64,000 nt of DNA from Lysobacter antibioticus HS124 (GTDB taxonomy: Bacteria > Pseudomonadota > Gammaproteobacteria > Xanthomonadales > Xanthomonadaceae): NCBI RefSeq assembly GCF_000336385.2, contig NZ_HG424448.1, positions 1-64,000 of the forward strand. The letters are read 5' to 3'. Position numbers and translations under genes: made by a program. Shown here one piece after another: positions 1-9,359 of the stretch. The notes beneath the pieces were generated by a model. The model searched no databases. It had not been told where the DNA came from and saw nothing but the letters and a program-made list of their open reading frames with translations. Numbering within the stretch: position 1 is the stretch's first letter; each line of letters starts with the position of its first letter.

Positions 1-528
1 CCGCCGCGATTGCGCGGCCGCCGCAGTCGCGTCGCCGTCGAATCCGCTGCGGCCGAAATCGCGCTTGCCGCCGCGCTTGCCGAGCAGGCGCGCCGGTCCG
101 AGCACGATCGCGTGCGACAAGGCCTTGCACATGTCGTACACGGTCAGCGCCGCGACCGTGGCGCCGGTCAGCGCTTCCATCTCGACCCCGGTGCGATGCA
201 CGGTGCGCACCGCGCAGTCGATCGCCAGGCTGCGCTCGCCGTCCCAGTCGATGGCGATGCGGCAGCCATCGATCGGCAGCGGATGGCAGAACGGAATCAG
301 TTCGTGGGTGCGCTTGACCGCGATCGTGCCGGCGACGATCGCGGTGTCGATCACCGCACCTTTCTTGCTGCGCAGGCCGCTGGCGCGCAATTGCGCCGCG
401 ACCGCGGCCGGAAACGTCACCCGGCAGCGCGCCGTCGCCTCGCGCGCGGTGGCCGCCTTGGCGGACACGTCGACCATCGCCGGGCGGCCGTCGCGGTCGA
501 TGTGGGTCAGGGTGGGCTCGGCGCTCAA
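1..528 (-). CDS. moaC: Cyclic pyranopterin monophosphate synthase MoaC (3' end beyond window)
   Basis: Second step of molybdopterin synthesis: converts the MoaA product 3',8-cyclo-GTP into cyclic pyranopterin monophosphate. The visible 176 residues carry family signatures: [14 protein letters not shown] (about 18-31), [13 protein letters not shown] (74-86), [21 protein letters not shown] (two halves, 116-136) with the catalytic-region Asp132/Lys135, and GKRGGKRDF near the end. No stop is reached before base 1, so the end is missing; the family is about 160 aa, so only a short tail is lost. The best start is a TTG at 528 that overlaps the TGA of the upstream dioxygenase gene; an internal ATG at residue 18 would cut into the conserved block. 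Operon partner of moaA. Confidence 0.93.
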   Translation of the reverse strand, partial: MSAEPTLTHIDRDGRPAMVDVSAKAATAREATARCRVTFPAAVAAQLRASGLRSKKGAVIDTAIVAGTIAVKRTHELIPFCHPLPIDGCRIAIDWDGERSLAIDCAVRTVHRTGVEMEALTGATVAALTVYDMCKALSHAIVLGPARLLGKRGGKRDFGRSGFDGDATAAAAQSRR

Positions 529-1280
529 ATCGTCATACTCCAGCGAAGTCCGTACCCCGGCTCGCGCGGTCCGAACAGAAAATGCAGCACGCGCCGCCGC
601 CCTTGCGGCCGGGCCGCCTTGGACGAGGCGTGCAGCAACAACGGACGCATGATAAGCAGATCGCCGGGCTGCGCGCTGCACTCGACCTCGCCGGAACGGG
701 CGCGCAATGCCCGGGCCTGCGCCATGCCCAAGCGGCCGTGACGATGCGAGGCCGGCACCACGCGCAACGGGCCGTCGTCGCTTTCGCACGGGTCCAGATG
801 CAGGCGCACGATCGTCAGGCGCTCCAGCAACTCCGCAGGAGGCTGGACGAAATCGACGCCCTGCTTGCGCGACCAGCCGCTCAACTGCGCGCACTCCACC
901 CGGCCGGCGACCGGCACGCACAGATCCTGATGCCAGCCGACCTTCCAATTGCGCGCGCCGCTCTTGCGGAACAGAGTGCATTGCACCGCGACGGCATCGC
1001 GATCCAGCGCGCCGACCCCGGCCAGCCTCCGCCGCAGCGGCGCCACCAGCGCCGCGCACGCCGGATGGGCGAGCAGATCGCGCGTGCCGGCGTCGTCTTC
1101 GTCCATCGCCTGCGCAGCGGGATCGGCCTGCGCGCCCGCCTGCGCCACGCAGGCGGCCGACACCGCACCCGGCCAGTGCACGAATCCGAGCGCGCCCAAG
1201 CGCCCGGCGGGCGTGGCCGGGACCGCCGCGACGGCGGTCGCGGTCCCGTCGGGACGCTGTCGGGTGCGCGCTATGGACAC
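525..1280 (-). CDS. Phytanoyl-CoA dioxygenase (PhyH)-family protein
   Basis: 251 aa, predicted Fe(II)/2-oxoglutarate-dependent oxygenase; the substrate cannot be told from sequence. The metal triad is visible: WHQD (His117, Asp119) and the distal His217 in LLLHASS, followed by the Arg-rich 228-230 stretch expected to bind 2-oxoglutarate; [15 protein letters not shown] (170-184) is a typical PhyH segment. A GTG start at 1280 is preceded by GGAGG six bases upstream. It sits between moaA (19-base gap) and moaC (overlapping stop/start), so it is probably co-transcribed with molybdenum-cofactor genes although no link to that pathway is established. Confidence 0.85.
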   Translation of the reverse strand: MSIARTRQRPDGTATAVAAVPATPAGRLGALGFVHWPGAVSAACVAQAGAQADPAAQAMDEDDAGTRDLLAHPACAALVAPLRRRLAGVGALDRDAVAVQCTLFRKSGARNWKVGWHQDLCVPVAGRVECAQLSGWSRKQGVDFVQPPAELLERLTIVRLHLDPCESDDGPLRVVPASHRHGRLGMAQARALRARSGEVECSAQPGDLLIMRPLLLHASSKAARPQGRRRVLHFLFGPREPGYGLRWSMTI

Positions 1281-1299
1281 GACAAGCCTCCGGCTGCGC

Positions 1300-2358
1300 T
1301 CAACCGCCGATCAGGAACATTTCCACGTGCCGGCGAGGGCGCGGCGCATCGGCGGCGCGCAATTCGCTATAGCGGTCGCCGCGTCGCGACCACAGCTCGG
1401 CCAGATGGGCGGCGAAGGCGTCCTCGCCCTGGGCCAGCGGCGGGCGCAGGTCGCTGCCCTCGGCAGCGAACAGGCAGGTGTACAGACGCCCGTCGGCGGA
1501 CACCCGGGCGCGGTGGCAGTCGCCGCAGAACGGCGCGCTGATCGAAGACACGAAACCGATCTCGCCGGCGCCGTCGGCGAAGCCGTAGCGCGAGGCGACC
1601 TCGCCGCGATAGTTGGCGTCGAGCGCGCGCAGCGGCCAGCGCGCATGGATGCGGTCGCGCAACGCTTGCGACGGCACTACCCCGGCCTGGCTCCAGCCGT
1701 TGCAATTGCCGACGTCCATGTATTCGATGAAACGCAGCACGTCGCCGCCGGCGCGGAAGCGTTCCACCAGGGGCAGCACCTGGTCTTCGTTGACTCCGCG
1801 CTGGACCACGCAGTTGAGCTTGATCGCCCCGAACCCAGCGGCGTGCGCGGCGTCGAGGCCGGCGAGCACGTCGGCGACCTCGCCGCGGCCGCCGGACAGG
1901 CGCCGGAACAAATCCGGATCGAGCGCGTCCAGGCTGACGGTGAGACGGCGCAGGCCGGCTTCGCGCAACGCCCGCGCGTGCCGCGCCAGCAACGAGCCGT
2001 TGGTGGTCAGGGCCAGATCGTCCAGGCCGGGAATCGCCGCCAGGCGCGCGATCAGCTCGGGCAGGCGCTTGCGCAGCAAGGGCTCGCCGCCGGTCAGGCG
2101 CAGCTTGCGCACGCCGACGCGGACGAAGCCGCGCACCAGGGTTTCGATCTGGTCGAAACTCAGCCGCCCGGCCGCGTCCAGGCCGTAGTCGTCGCCGACC
2201 CGTTCGGCGGGCATGCAATACGGGCAGCGGAAATTGCAGGCGTCGATGACCGACAGGCGCAAGTCGCGCAGCGGCCGCCCGAGCCGGTCGAGCGGCAGCG
2301 CCGGCGCCGCTGCGCCAGCGGCCCGTGCGGCAAGTTCCTGCGCGGCAACGGCATTCAC
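1300..2358 (-). CDS. moaA: GTP 3',8-cyclase MoaA
   Basis: Radical-SAM enzyme that starts molybdopterin synthesis from GTP. 352 aa. The N-terminal radical-SAM cluster is CNFRCPYC (Cys41, Cys45, Cys48); the SAM-binding KLRLTGGEPLLR follows. The second cluster, specific to MoaA, is FCGDC (Cys278, Cys281) plus Cys295 in YTCLF. The protein ends in the flexible Gly-Gly tail (FLIGG) needed for activity in the family. The start is GTG at 2358, directly abutting the TAG of the upstream MBL gene (2359-2361), so translation is probably coupled. The next gene downstream is the PhyH protein, then moaC. Confidence 0.97.
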   Translation of the reverse strand: MNAVAAQELAARAAGAAAPALPLDRLGRPLRDLRLSVIDACNFRCPYCMPAERVGDDYGLDAAGRLSFDQIETLVRGFVRVGVRKLRLTGGEPLLRKRLPELIARLAAIPGLDDLALTTNGSLLARHARALREAGLRRLTVSLDALDPDLFRRLSGGRGEVADVLAGLDAAHAAGFGAIKLNCVVQRGVNEDQVLPLVERFRAGGDVLRFIEYMDVGNCNGWSQAGVVPSQALRDRIHARWPLRALDANYRGEVASRYGFADGAGEIGFVSSISAPFCGDCHRARVSADGRLYTCLFAAEGSDLRPPLAQGEDAFAAHLAELWSRRGDRYSELRAADAPRPRRHVEMFLIGG

Positions 2359-3120
2359 CTAGGACGGCACCTGGGTCTCGAGGGGCTCGGCCAGATCGAT
2401 CACCTCGCCCGGCCTCCCCACACGATACCCCCGCGCGGCCAGCGCGTCGCCTTCTTCGCGGCTGCCGTAGTGGTACAGGACGCAGCGGTTCAGCAATTCG
2501 CGCGGGTACTCGCGCTCCAGGTCCTCGATGCCGCTGTGCGAGGGATTGCCGTGCAGGGCGCAGTCGTGGGCGATCAGCTCGCCGGCATCGGCGTACTTGG
2601 CCAGCACCTCGGGGATCGGCCGGGTATCGCCGGTCCAGATCGCACTGCCGCGCAGGCGCAGGCCGAAGGCGCTGTCGGGCCAGTGATGGCGGGTGGCGAA
2701 CACTTCCAGGCGCTGGCCGTCGTGCCAGAAATGGCCGCTGACCGGGACCAGCTGGAACGCGTCCCAGAAGTTCACCCCGCCCTCGGCCAGCACGTTGGGA
2801 TAGTCGGCCACACGCTGGTGCAGCAGCGGCACCACCGGCGCCGGCACGTACAGGCGCACCTTGCCGCGCCGCTGCGGGTCGAAGTAATGGGCGACGAACA
2901 GGCGCTCGAAGCCGGCGACGTGATCGAGGTGGGTGTGGGTGACGAACAGCGCCTCGGGCATCCGGCCGTAGTGGGCCAGATAGGCGGTCAGCCCCTCGCC
3001 GCCGCAGTCGACGGTCAGCCACGGCTCGCCGTCGCGCTCCAGCGTCGCCATCGCCGACCCCAATTCCACCGCCGACGCATTGCCGACGCCGTGCAGACGC
3101 AACCGCCAACTCATGCCCAC
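2359..3120 (-). CDS. MBL-fold metallo-hydrolase (RNase Z-like)
   Basis: 253 aa metallo-beta-lactamase-fold protein. The zinc motif HTHLDH is at residues 62-67, with further candidate ligands in WTGDTRPIP and the HD of LIAHDCALHG, spaced as in the RNase Z/ElaC-like branch. No signal peptide is visible, so it is probably cytoplasmic. It is the first gene of the minus-strand run that continues into moaA with no gap. The substrate is unknown; a role in cofactor synthesis is only suggested by position, and the name RNase Z is not justified because the family-specific exosite is not evident. Confidence 0.85.
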   Translation of the reverse strand: MGMSWRLRLHGVGNASAVELGSAMATLERDGEPWLTVDCGGEGLTAYLAHYGRMPEALFVTHTHLDHVAGFERLFVAHYFDPQRRGKVRLYVPAPVVPLLHQRVADYPNVLAEGGVNFWDAFQLVPVSGHFWHDGQRLEVFATRHHWPDSAFGLRLRGSAIWTGDTRPIPEVLAKYADAGELIAHDCALHGNPSHSGIEDLEREYPRELLNRCVLYHYGSREEGDALAARGYRVGRPGEVIDLAEPLETQVPS

Positions 3121-3144
3121 CCTCGCCTTTGACCGATCACTCTT

Positions 3145-3894
3145 TCAGTAACCACGTTCCCAGGCGCGGTCATAGGCCGTGCGCAGTCGGGCGAAATCGC
3201 GTTCGACCTCGGCCGGCGTGCGCGCGCCGCGCAGCTTGAGCAGCGAGCGCAGCAGCCGGGCCAGATTGCGCTCGCGCCAGGCCGTGGCCGGGATGCGGAT
3301 CGCGCCGCGGTCCAGATCGATGACCCAGCCGCGGCCGCCGCTGTCGAACAGCAAGTTGGTGGCGTTGAGGTCGGCGTGGTCGAGCCCGGCGCGATGGCAG
3401 CGCGCGATCAATCGGCCGGCCTCTTCCCAGGGCGCGCCGTCGCCGGCCACCGCGGCGCGGTCGGCCAGCGAACGCACGTCGCCCAGGCGCTCGATCAGGA
3501 TCGCCGCGTAATAGTGCAGCCCGTCGCGCCGGTACCAGGCGGCGACCGGCATCGGCACCGGCAGACCCTTGCGCGCGACCTCGCGGGTCAGGCGGAACTC
3601 GGCGAAACTGCGGGTTCGGTGCGCACCGCGCCACCAATAGCGATCGCGGTTGAAACGCGCGACCAGGCCGCCGCGCAGGTAGCGCCGCAGCACCACCTGA
3701 CCGAACGGCGCATCCACGAACCAGGCCCCGCCGCGGCCGCCGCTGTCGACCGGCTGCGCCTTGGCGCCCCAATGCGCGGGCGAGAACCACTCCGGCTGCG
3801 CTTGCTGCACCCGCTCGCGGTCGAACAGAATCGCACCGTAACCGCTGTCGTCGCGGTACGGCGTCAGTCCCTCGGCGGCGTCATAACCCGTCAT
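3145..3894 (-). CDS. kdkA: 3-deoxy-D-manno-octulosonic acid (KDO) kinase
   Basis: 249 aa inner-membrane-associated kinase that phosphorylates KDO at position 4 on lipid IVA in LPS inner-core assembly. Kinase-like features: the nucleotide-binding lobe around [13 protein letters not shown] (64-76), catalytic DHADLNATN (172-180) and the metal-binding IDLDRG (192-197), as in the KdkA/RfaP/Rio-like fold. The C-terminal [18 protein letters not shown] is typical of Xanthomonadaceae KdkA. The ATG at 3894 gives the normal family length. The heptosyltransferase gene is divergent, only 21 bases away, so the two share a very short promoter region. Confidence 0.95.
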   Translation of the reverse strand: MTGYDAAEGLTPYRDDSGYGAILFDRERVQQAQPEWFSPAHWGAKAQPVDSGGRGGAWFVDAPFGQVVLRRYLRGGLVARFNRDRYWWRGAHRTRSFAEFRLTREVARKGLPVPMPVAAWYRRDGLHYYAAILIERLGDVRSLADRAAVAGDGAPWEEAGRLIARCHRAGLDHADLNATNLLFDSGGRGWVIDLDRGAIRIPATAWRERNLARLLRSLLKLRGARTPAEVERDFARLRTAYDRAWERGY

Positions 3895-3915
3895 CCGTCC
3901 GAGTCTAACAAGCAC

Positions 3916-4998
3916 GTGACCCAATCGCCTCTCAGTTCTTCGCCTTCCCTGTGCCTGCTGCGCCTGTCGGCGCTGGGCGACGTGACCCATGTCGTGCCGC
4001 TGGTCCACACCCTGCGCGCGGCGCGGCCGCAGGCCTCGATCGTGTGGCTGATCGGCAAGGGCGAGCGACGCCTGCTCGACGGCCTGGAGGGGGTCGAGTT
4101 CGTCGAATACGACAAGAAGACCGGCTTGGCCGGGATGCGCGCGGTCCGCCGCGCGCTGCGCCAGCGCGAACTGCCCGGCGGGCGCTTCGAGGCGCTGCTG
4201 CAGATGCAGGTGGCCGCGCGCGCCAACCTGCTGTCGGCCTTCGTCCCGGCCCGGCGCAGGATCGGCTACGACCGCTCGCGCTCCAAGGACCTGCACGGCC
4301 TGTTCGTCAACGAACGCATCGCCGACCGGCCCGGCATCCACGTGCTCGACGCGATCGGCAGCTTCTGCGAGCCGCTCGGCCTGCGCCAGACCGAGGTGCG
4401 CTGGGACTTGCCGGTGCCCGACGAGGCGCGCGAATGGGCGCGCGCGCAATGGCCGCAGGACGGCGTGCCGACCTTGCTGATTTCGCCCTGCTCCAGCCAT
4501 GTCCTGCGCAATTGGCGCAGCGAACGCTACGCCGCGGTCGCCGACCACGCCGCCGGCCAGGGCTGGCGGGTGGTGCTGTGCGGCGGCCGCAGCCAGCTCG
4601 AACGCGACACCGCCGACGCCATCCTCGCCGCCATGCGCCATCCGGCCTTGGATCTGGTCGGCAAGGACACGCTCAAGCAACTGCCGGCCCTGCTCGAACG
4701 CGGCCACCTGCTGATGACTCCCGACTCCGGACCGATGCACATCGCCAACGCGATGGGCACCAAGGTGTTGGGCCTGCACGCGGCCAGCAACCCGGCGCGC
4801 AGCGGGCCCTACAGCGACCGCCGCTACTGCGCCGACCGCTACGACGACGCCGCGCGCAAGTACCTCGGCAAGCCCGCGGCGGAGATCGGCTGGGGCCGCA
4901 AGATCGAGCACGCCGGGGTGATGGACCTGATCACGGTCGAGGACGGCATCGCCGCGTTCGAGCGCTATCGCGCCGACCACCCCGCCGCCGGCGCATGA
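3916..4998 (+). CDS. Glycosyltransferase family 9, LPS heptosyltransferase
   Basis: 360 aa GT9 enzyme, predicted to add a heptose (or related sugar) to the LPS inner core on the cytoplasmic face. The N-terminus [17 protein letters not shown] is the GT9 acceptor-side motif with the conserved Asp of LGD; the C-terminal donor domain has [18 protein letters not shown] and [15 protein letters not shown], typical of WaaC/WaaF. Which heptose it adds cannot be fixed from sequence; a heptosyltransferase I-like role next to kdkA is an inference. The start is GTG at 3916. Upstream in-frame extension overlaps kdkA on the other strand and is not credible. Confidence 0.92.
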   Translation: MTQSPLSSSPSLCLLRLSALGDVTHVVPLVHTLRAARPQASIVWLIGKGERRLLDGLEGVEFVEYDKKTGLAGMRAVRRALRQRELPGGRFEALLQMQVAARANLLSAFVPARRRIGYDRSRSKDLHGLFVNERIADRPGIHVLDAIGSFCEPLGLRQTEVRWDLPVPDEAREWARAQWPQDGVPTLLISPCSSHVLRNWRSERYAAVADHAAGQGWRVVLCGGRSQLERDTADAILAAMRHPALDLVGKDTLKQLPALLERGHLLMTPDSGPMHIANAMGTKVLGLHAASNPARSGPYSDRRYCADRYDDAARKYLGKPAAEIGWGRKIEHAGVMDLITVEDGIAAFERYRADHPAAGA

Positions 4999-5303
4999 GC
5001 CCGGCGACCGCGGCCGATACGCCGCCGGCGCCGCCGGAACGTTTGCCGGCCGCCGGCCGGCGCCACGACTACCGGTGCTTCTGGGACCACCGAGGCGCGA
5101 CCGGCCGGGTCGACACGAGCTTGCTTGAGTCAGTGGCATCCGGCGCCGCTCGTGGTCGCGCGCGAGCGTTAAGCCACCGCCGGGCACTGGATGACGGGCA
5201 AGACCGGGCTGTTCGGCGCAGCGCAGGCCCGGCGCGGATACTTGACCAGGGACGCCCCCGGACGGGCCAAGGCCCTGGACCGGGAAATCGCCGAGCTCGA
5301 TGA
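4995..5303 (+). CDS. Doubtful 102-aa reading frame, ATGA-coupled to the heptosyltransferase
   Basis: The ATG at 4995 overlaps the stop of the heptosyltransferase gene, which favours translation. The predicted 102 residues are Pro/Ala/Arg-rich, become low-complexity after about residue 50 and match no family I recognise. From about 5191 a different frame reads more protein-like residues ([18 protein letters not shown]), so a frameshifted remnant is possible. Bases 5300-5586 hold nothing I can support. Confidence 0.25.
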   Translation: MSPATAADTPPAPPERLPAAGRRHDYRCFWDHRGATGRVDTSLLESVASGAARGRARALSHRRALDDGQDRAVRRSAGPARILDQGRPRTGQGPGPGNRRAR

Positions 5304-5586
5304 GACGACCTGGACCGGCGAGCGTTATCCCTCCCGGGCGGCCGGGAACCTGGCCGAGTTCGGCCCGGCTTCTGCTCGGCACCGGTGCGCCCCTCCACGT
5401 CGAGGCCAGCCCGCTCGCCCCGGTCTGGGGCGGTCTGGGGGGGGGCATCGGACGGGCCGCCGATCAGCCCGACACGCCCCACCCGGGCCGTGGGCGCGGC
5501 CTGAATCCGCTCGGTTTTGCGTTAATGGAAGTGCGGCGTCGCCTGGCCGACACGGTCCGATGCGACGTTGAACCGATCCCACCGAG

Positions 5587-6183
5587 ATGCCCCCCATGGC
5601 TTCGGCCGCCTTCGCCGATTTCCACGCGCCGCCGCCCGGTTCCCTGCCCGCCGACCTGGAGGCGCTGCTGCGTCTGTGGCAGCGCCAGCATCCGCCCTTG
5701 CTGCATCTGCTCGCCGAACTGGGTTGCACGGTGATCGATCGCGACTACCAGCCGGCCCTGCTCGATCCGGAGGGGTATTTGAGCCGCAGCGACCTCGCCG
5801 ACCCGGCGGTGCGCGCCCATCATGCCGCGATCGAAGGCGTCAGCGCCTACATCAGCTTCGTGATCGAGAACGACGAGGGCGAAGTGATCGGCTATTGGCA
5901 CGGCCCGGAGCAGCGTTCGCTGCACGAAGCGCCGATCGTCAAGCTGGACGCCGAAGGACGCTTCGAACTGCTGCCGGGCCGGCACCTGATCGAGGCCCTG
6001 CTGGGCGATCTCGGCCGCGGCGATCCCGCGGCGCTGGGCGAGCTCGCCCGGCTGTTCGCCGGGCTGGGCATCGTCGCGCCGGCGCGCGGTCGCGGCGAGC
6101 CGGTCTGGCCGGACGCGGCCACCCACCCGGCCAGCCTGCAGCAACGCCTGTACGAGGCGGCGCTGGACCCGCGCCGCCACTAG
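5587..6183 (+). CDS. SUKH/SMI1-KNR4-like protein, tentative
   Basis: 198 aa soluble protein with no signal peptide. The middle-to-end region (about residues 80-140) reads ISFVIENDEGEVIGYWHGPE, then APIVKLDAEGRFELLPGRHL, which resembles the beta-rich core of SMI1/KNR4 (SUKH) proteins, many of which act as immunity proteins for polymorphic toxins. No toxin gene is visible next to it, so an immunity role is unproven; it may be a free-standing family member. Met1 (5587) and Met4 (5596) are both possible starts. The gene stands alone, converging with the DUF6165 gene. Confidence 0.7.
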   Translation: MPPMASAAFADFHAPPPGSLPADLEALLRLWQRQHPPLLHLLAELGCTVIDRDYQPALLDPEGYLSRSDLADPAVRAHHAAIEGVSAYISFVIENDEGEVIGYWHGPEQRSLHEAPIVKLDAEGRFELLPGRHLIEALLGDLGRGDPAALGELARLFAGLGIVAPARGRGEPVWPDAATHPASLQQRLYEAALDPRRH

Positions 6184-6210
6184 CCTGCGGGTACGCCCGC
6201 GGCGCGGACT

Positions 6211-6618
6211 TCAGCCGATCGGGCCGGTGCCGTAGTCCTGGTAGGACTTCTCTTCGACGTAGGTCGAGCCCAGGGCCAGGTTGATCTGCTTCTTGACCCG
6301 CGCGCGCTCGTCGTTCTCGACGTAGACCGAACGCGCCAGGCGGATGAACTCGGCGTCGAATTCCTGGCGCTTTTCCTTGATCCGGATGTCGTCCTCGATT
6401 ACCCACAGGCGCTCGTTGACCGCCTTGAGGTCGGCGCGCAGGCGGACGATGTCGTGGCCGGCGGCCGGGTGCGCCATCCAGGTCTTCTCCAGCGCGGTCA
6501 GCTCGTTGCGCACGTTGACCAGCTTGGCCTCGTCGGTCATGCGCTCGGACTTGATCTGCAGGATCGCGATCTTGTCGAGCAGTTCGCCAAAGGACACCGG
6601 GACCAGGATTTCGGACAT
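6211..6618 (-). CDS. DUF6165 family protein
   Basis: 135 aa, small cytoplasmic, strongly helical and charged protein. The N-terminus SEILVPVSFGELLDKIAILQIKS, then RMTDEAKLVNVRNEL, is the conserved signature of the DUF6165 family; the C-terminus carries YVEEKSYQDYG. Homologues often sit near polysaccharide or LPS genes, in keeping with the kdkA/heptosyltransferase pair about 2 kb away, but no biochemical function is known to me. The ATG at 6618 was chosen because the conserved block starts there; the 37 upstream in-frame residues look non-coding. Confidence 0.85.
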   Translation of the reverse strand: MSEILVPVSFGELLDKIAILQIKSERMTDEAKLVNVRNELTALEKTWMAHPAAGHDIVRLRADLKAVNERLWVIEDDIRIKEKRQEFDAEFIRLARSVYVENDERARVKKQINLALGSTYVEEKSYQDYGTGPIG

Positions 6619-6748
6619 GTCGCGCAGCCGTTCATTGCCGTAGGGGCGGCTAGTGTAGCCCGCGGCGCCAAGGGCCGCCGGAGGCTCCGGCACGAACCGC
6701 TTGTCGGCGGGCGCGGCAGCCCGTATCATTCTCGGCTCGCACGCACCC

Positions 6749-6839
<91 letters not shown>

Positions 6840-6852
6840 GATACGCAACACG

Positions 6853-6882
6853 ACGGGTCCTTCGGGGCCCGTTTTGTTTTTC
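6853..6882 (+). terminator. Rho-independent terminator of tRNA-Ser
   Basis: ACGGGTCC-TTCG-GGGCCCGT stem with a stable TTCG loop, followed by TTTGTTTTT, 14 bases after the tRNA 3' end. Confidence 0.9.
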
Positions 6883-7182
6883 CGGCGACGCGCCCGGCCA
6901 CGGCGGCGACAGCGCGTCGCCGAGTCCGGCACGGCGGCGGCGCAGGCTTCATCCTCGGTTGGGCCGACGCAGGCCAGGCTGCGGACACGATCACGTCGCA
7001 CGCAACGCCGGTTCACGCGCGCGAGCGGGCGACGTCGATCCTCAACGCATACACGGCCTTCATCCGCCCTCGTGCATGAAGCCGTGCAGGGATCACGCTT
7101 TCTTGCTACGCGGCCGCTGGACCGCGATGATTCCGTTCATTGCATTGGCGCACACGACGGACGCGAACGGCACGACCGGCAG

Positions 7183-7887
7183 ATGATCGAATTCGGACAC
7201 CTCACGCACGTCGGCCTGCGCCGCGAACTCAACGAAGACACCTACTACGGTGACAGCGAACTCGGGCTGTGGCTGGTCGCCGACGGCATGGGCGGCCACG
7301 AGTACGGCGAGGTCGCCAGCGCGCTCGCGCGCGAGGTGATCGTGCGCGAGGTGCGCAACGGCACCGCCCTGGCGCAGGCGATCCGGATCGCCGACGAAGA
7401 GATCATCCGCATGTCGCGGCGGCGCAACGAAGCCCTGCCGATGGGCACCACGGTGGTCGCCGCGCGCATCGCCGGCAACCGCTTCGAAGTGGCCTGGGTC
7501 GGCGACAGCCGGGTGTATCTGTGGCGCGACGGCCACCTGGCCCAGTTGTCGCAAGACCACAGCTATGTGCAGGAGCTGATCGCCAACGGCGCGATCACCC
7601 ACGAACAGGCGCGCAGCCATCCGCACCGCAACGTGGTGACCCAGGCCCTGGGCGTGACCGACCCGCGCAATCTCAACGTCGAGACCATGACCGGCGAGCT
7701 GCGCTCGGGCATGCAGTTGCTGCTGTGCAGCGACGGCCTGACCGAGGAGGTCGACGACCGCAGCATCGCCCGGGTGCTGGCGCACAACGACTGCAGCGCG
7801 CAGGAGTGCGTCGACTCCCTGGTCGCCGCGGCGCTGGACGGCGGCGGCTCGGACAACGTCACCGTGGTGCTGGTGCGCAGCCACTGA
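7183..7887 (+). CDS. PP2C-family serine/threonine protein phosphatase
   Basis: 234 aa metal-dependent (PPM/PP2C) phosphatase. Motifs: RRELNEDTYY (13-22) with the first acidic residues, LVADGMGGH (31-39) containing metal-ligand Asp34, GTTVVAARI, VAWVGDSRVYLW, LLLCSDGLTEEV and GGSDNVTVVLV near the end. The set is complete, so it should be active. The PrpC/Stp1 type usually opposes a Hanks-type Ser/Thr kinase; none is in this window. ATG at 7183 is used because the conserved core begins immediately after it. The stretch 6883-7182 holds no gene I can support. Confidence 0.95.
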   Translation: MIEFGHLTHVGLRRELNEDTYYGDSELGLWLVADGMGGHEYGEVASALAREVIVREVRNGTALAQAIRIADEEIIRMSRRRNEALPMGTTVVAARIAGNRFEVAWVGDSRVYLWRDGHLAQLSQDHSYVQELIANGAITHEQARSHPHRNVVTQALGVTDPRNLNVETMTGELRSGMQLLLCSDGLTEEVDDRSIARVLAHNDCSAQECVDSLVAAALDGGGSDNVTVVLVRSH

Positions 7888-7944
7888 AGCGGCGCCGCAG
7901 GCGATTGGACGTCTTTAGACGGGCCGCGAAAATCGAATGATTTT

Positions 7945-7980
7945 CAAAAAAATCCAAAACGCGCCGCCTGCCGGCGCGTT
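7945..7980 (-). terminator. Terminator of dnaQ
   Basis: Read on the minus strand: AACGCGCCG stem, 5-nt loop, CGGCGCGTT, then TTGGATTTTTTTG. It lies 23 bases beyond the dnaQ stop codon. Confidence 0.85.
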
Positions 7981-8002
7981 GCATCGTGGGCGCGGCCCGC
8001 GC

Positions 8003-8737
8003 TCAGGCCTCGGCCGCTTCCAGCGCCGGCTCCGGCAGGACCTGGTCCCACACGCACTTGCCGGCCTTCTTGCGCAGCTTCTCCAGCCGCACGCGATGCG
8101 CGGCCAGTTCGTCCGCATGCACCACCACCCGCGGCCGCGCCGCGCCGAGGTCGACCTGGAGGCTGACCTGGGCGTTCTGCGTCGCCACGGCGGTGTCGCC
8201 GAAGCCGATCTCTTCCTGCCCCGAGGTCAGGGCGATGTAGACCTCGCCCAGGATCTGGGCGTCGAGCAGCGCGCCATGCAGCTGACGGTGCGAGTTGTCC
8301 ACGCCCAGGCGCTTGCACAGCGCGTCGAGCGAGTTGCGCTGGCCGGGGAAGCGCTGCCGCGCCAGCAGCAGCGAGTCTTCGATGTTGCTGACGTGGTCGG
8401 CGAGCTTGCCGTACTGAGCGCCGCAGATCGACAGCTCGTTGTTGAGGAAGCCGACGTCGAAGGCCGCGTTGTGGATGATCAGCTCGGCGCCCTGGATGAA
8501 GGCCAGGAATTCCTCGACCACCGCTTCCATCGGCGGCTCGTTGGCCAGCCGTTCCAGCGACAGGCCGGTCACTTCCTGCGCGCCGGCCTCGAACTCGCAA
8601 TCGGGCTTGATGTACTGGTGATACGTGCGGCCGGTCGGGCGGCGCTCGATGAACTCGACGCAACCGATTTCGACCACGCGGTTGCCGCGTTCCCAGCTCA
8701 GGCCGGTGGTTTCGGTGTCCAGGATGATTTGGCGCAT
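8003..8737 (-). CDS. dnaQ: DNA polymerase III epsilon subunit (proofreading exonuclease)
   Basis: 244 aa 3'-5' exonuclease of the replicative polymerase core. DEDDh active site: ExoI LDTETTG (Asp7, Glu9), ExoII NAAFDVGFLNNE (Asp94), ExoIII HGALLDAQIL (His154, Asp159). Length and layout match E. coli DnaQ; the C-terminal residues after about 185 are the polymerase-alpha-binding tail. It follows rnhA on the same strand with a 120-base gap, preserving the gloB-yafS-rnhA-dnaQ neighbourhood of gammaproteobacteria. Confidence 0.98.
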   Translation of the reverse strand: MRQIILDTETTGLSWERGNRVVEIGCVEFIERRPTGRTYHQYIKPDCEFEAGAQEVTGLSLERLANEPPMEAVVEEFLAFIQGAELIIHNAAFDVGFLNNELSICGAQYGKLADHVSNIEDSLLLARQRFPGQRNSLDALCKRLGVDNSHRQLHGALLDAQILGEVYIALTSGQEEIGFGDTAVATQNAQVSLQVDLGAARPRVVVHADELAAHRVRLEKLRKKAGKCVWDQVLPEPALEAAEA

Positions 8738-8857
8738 GGGGGGATTGTCTCAGATGCGTGGAAGGAGCGCGCGGCGGCCGACACGATGCCGGGCGGCCTG
8801 GTCGCGTGCCAGGCGCCTGTGCGCCGCTGCCGGTCTTCGCGGATTCTCGTCAGTGCA

Positions 8858-9328
8858 TTACGGTCGGTAGGGCCGCAGCCGTTCCGCCTGCACGCGCGCC
8901 AGGGTGTCCACGCGCTCGTTGTCCGGGTCGCCGGAATGGCCCTTGACCCACTTCCACTCGATCGAATGGCGCAGGGTCGCCGCGTGCAGGCGCTCCCACA
9001 GGTCGCGGTTCTTGACCGGGTCGCCGCCGGCGGTCTTCCAGCCCTTGCGCACCCAGTTGTTGATCCACTGGGTGATGCCCTGGCGCACGTACTGCGAGTC
9101 GGTGGTCAGCACCACCCGGCACGGCTCGTTGAGCGCTTCCAGGGCCATGATCGCGCCCATCAGCTCCATGCGGTTGTTGGTGGTGTCCGGCTCGCCGCCG
9201 GACAGCTCGCGCTCGCGGCCCTTGTAACGCAGCAAGGCGGCCCAGCCGCCGGGCCCGGGGTTGCCGAGGCAGGCGCCATCGGTGTTGATCTCGACGGTCT
9301 TTTCGACGCCCGTACTGGTTTGGCTCAC
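8858..9328 (-). CDS. rnhA: Ribonuclease HI
   Basis: 156 aa endonuclease that cuts the RNA strand of RNA-DNA hybrids. Catalytic residues Asp17 ([16 protein letters not shown]), Glu55 ([10 protein letters not shown]), Asp77 (LTTDSQYV), His131 and Asp141 are all present; the basic handle [17 protein letters not shown] is intact. The start is GTG at 9328; upstream in-frame codons to an ATG at 9391 would overlap the preceding gene and add unconserved residues. Confidence 0.98.
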   Translation of the reverse strand: MSQTSTGVEKTVEINTDGACLGNPGPGGWAALLRYKGRERELSGGEPDTTNNRMELMGAIMALEALNEPCRVVLTTDSQYVRQGITQWINNWVRKGWKTAGGDPVKNRDLWERLHAATLRHSIEWKWVKGHSGDPDNERVDTLARVQAERLRPYRP

Positions 9329-9359
9329 GCAACGGCTTCTCTTGAACGGCAGCCGGACA

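Noticed and set aside
10-741. 243-codon plus-strand frame over the moaC region
   Set aside because: It is antisense to moaC, whose minus-strand product carries the full MoaC signatures; the plus-strand product is Arg/Ala-rich with no domain.
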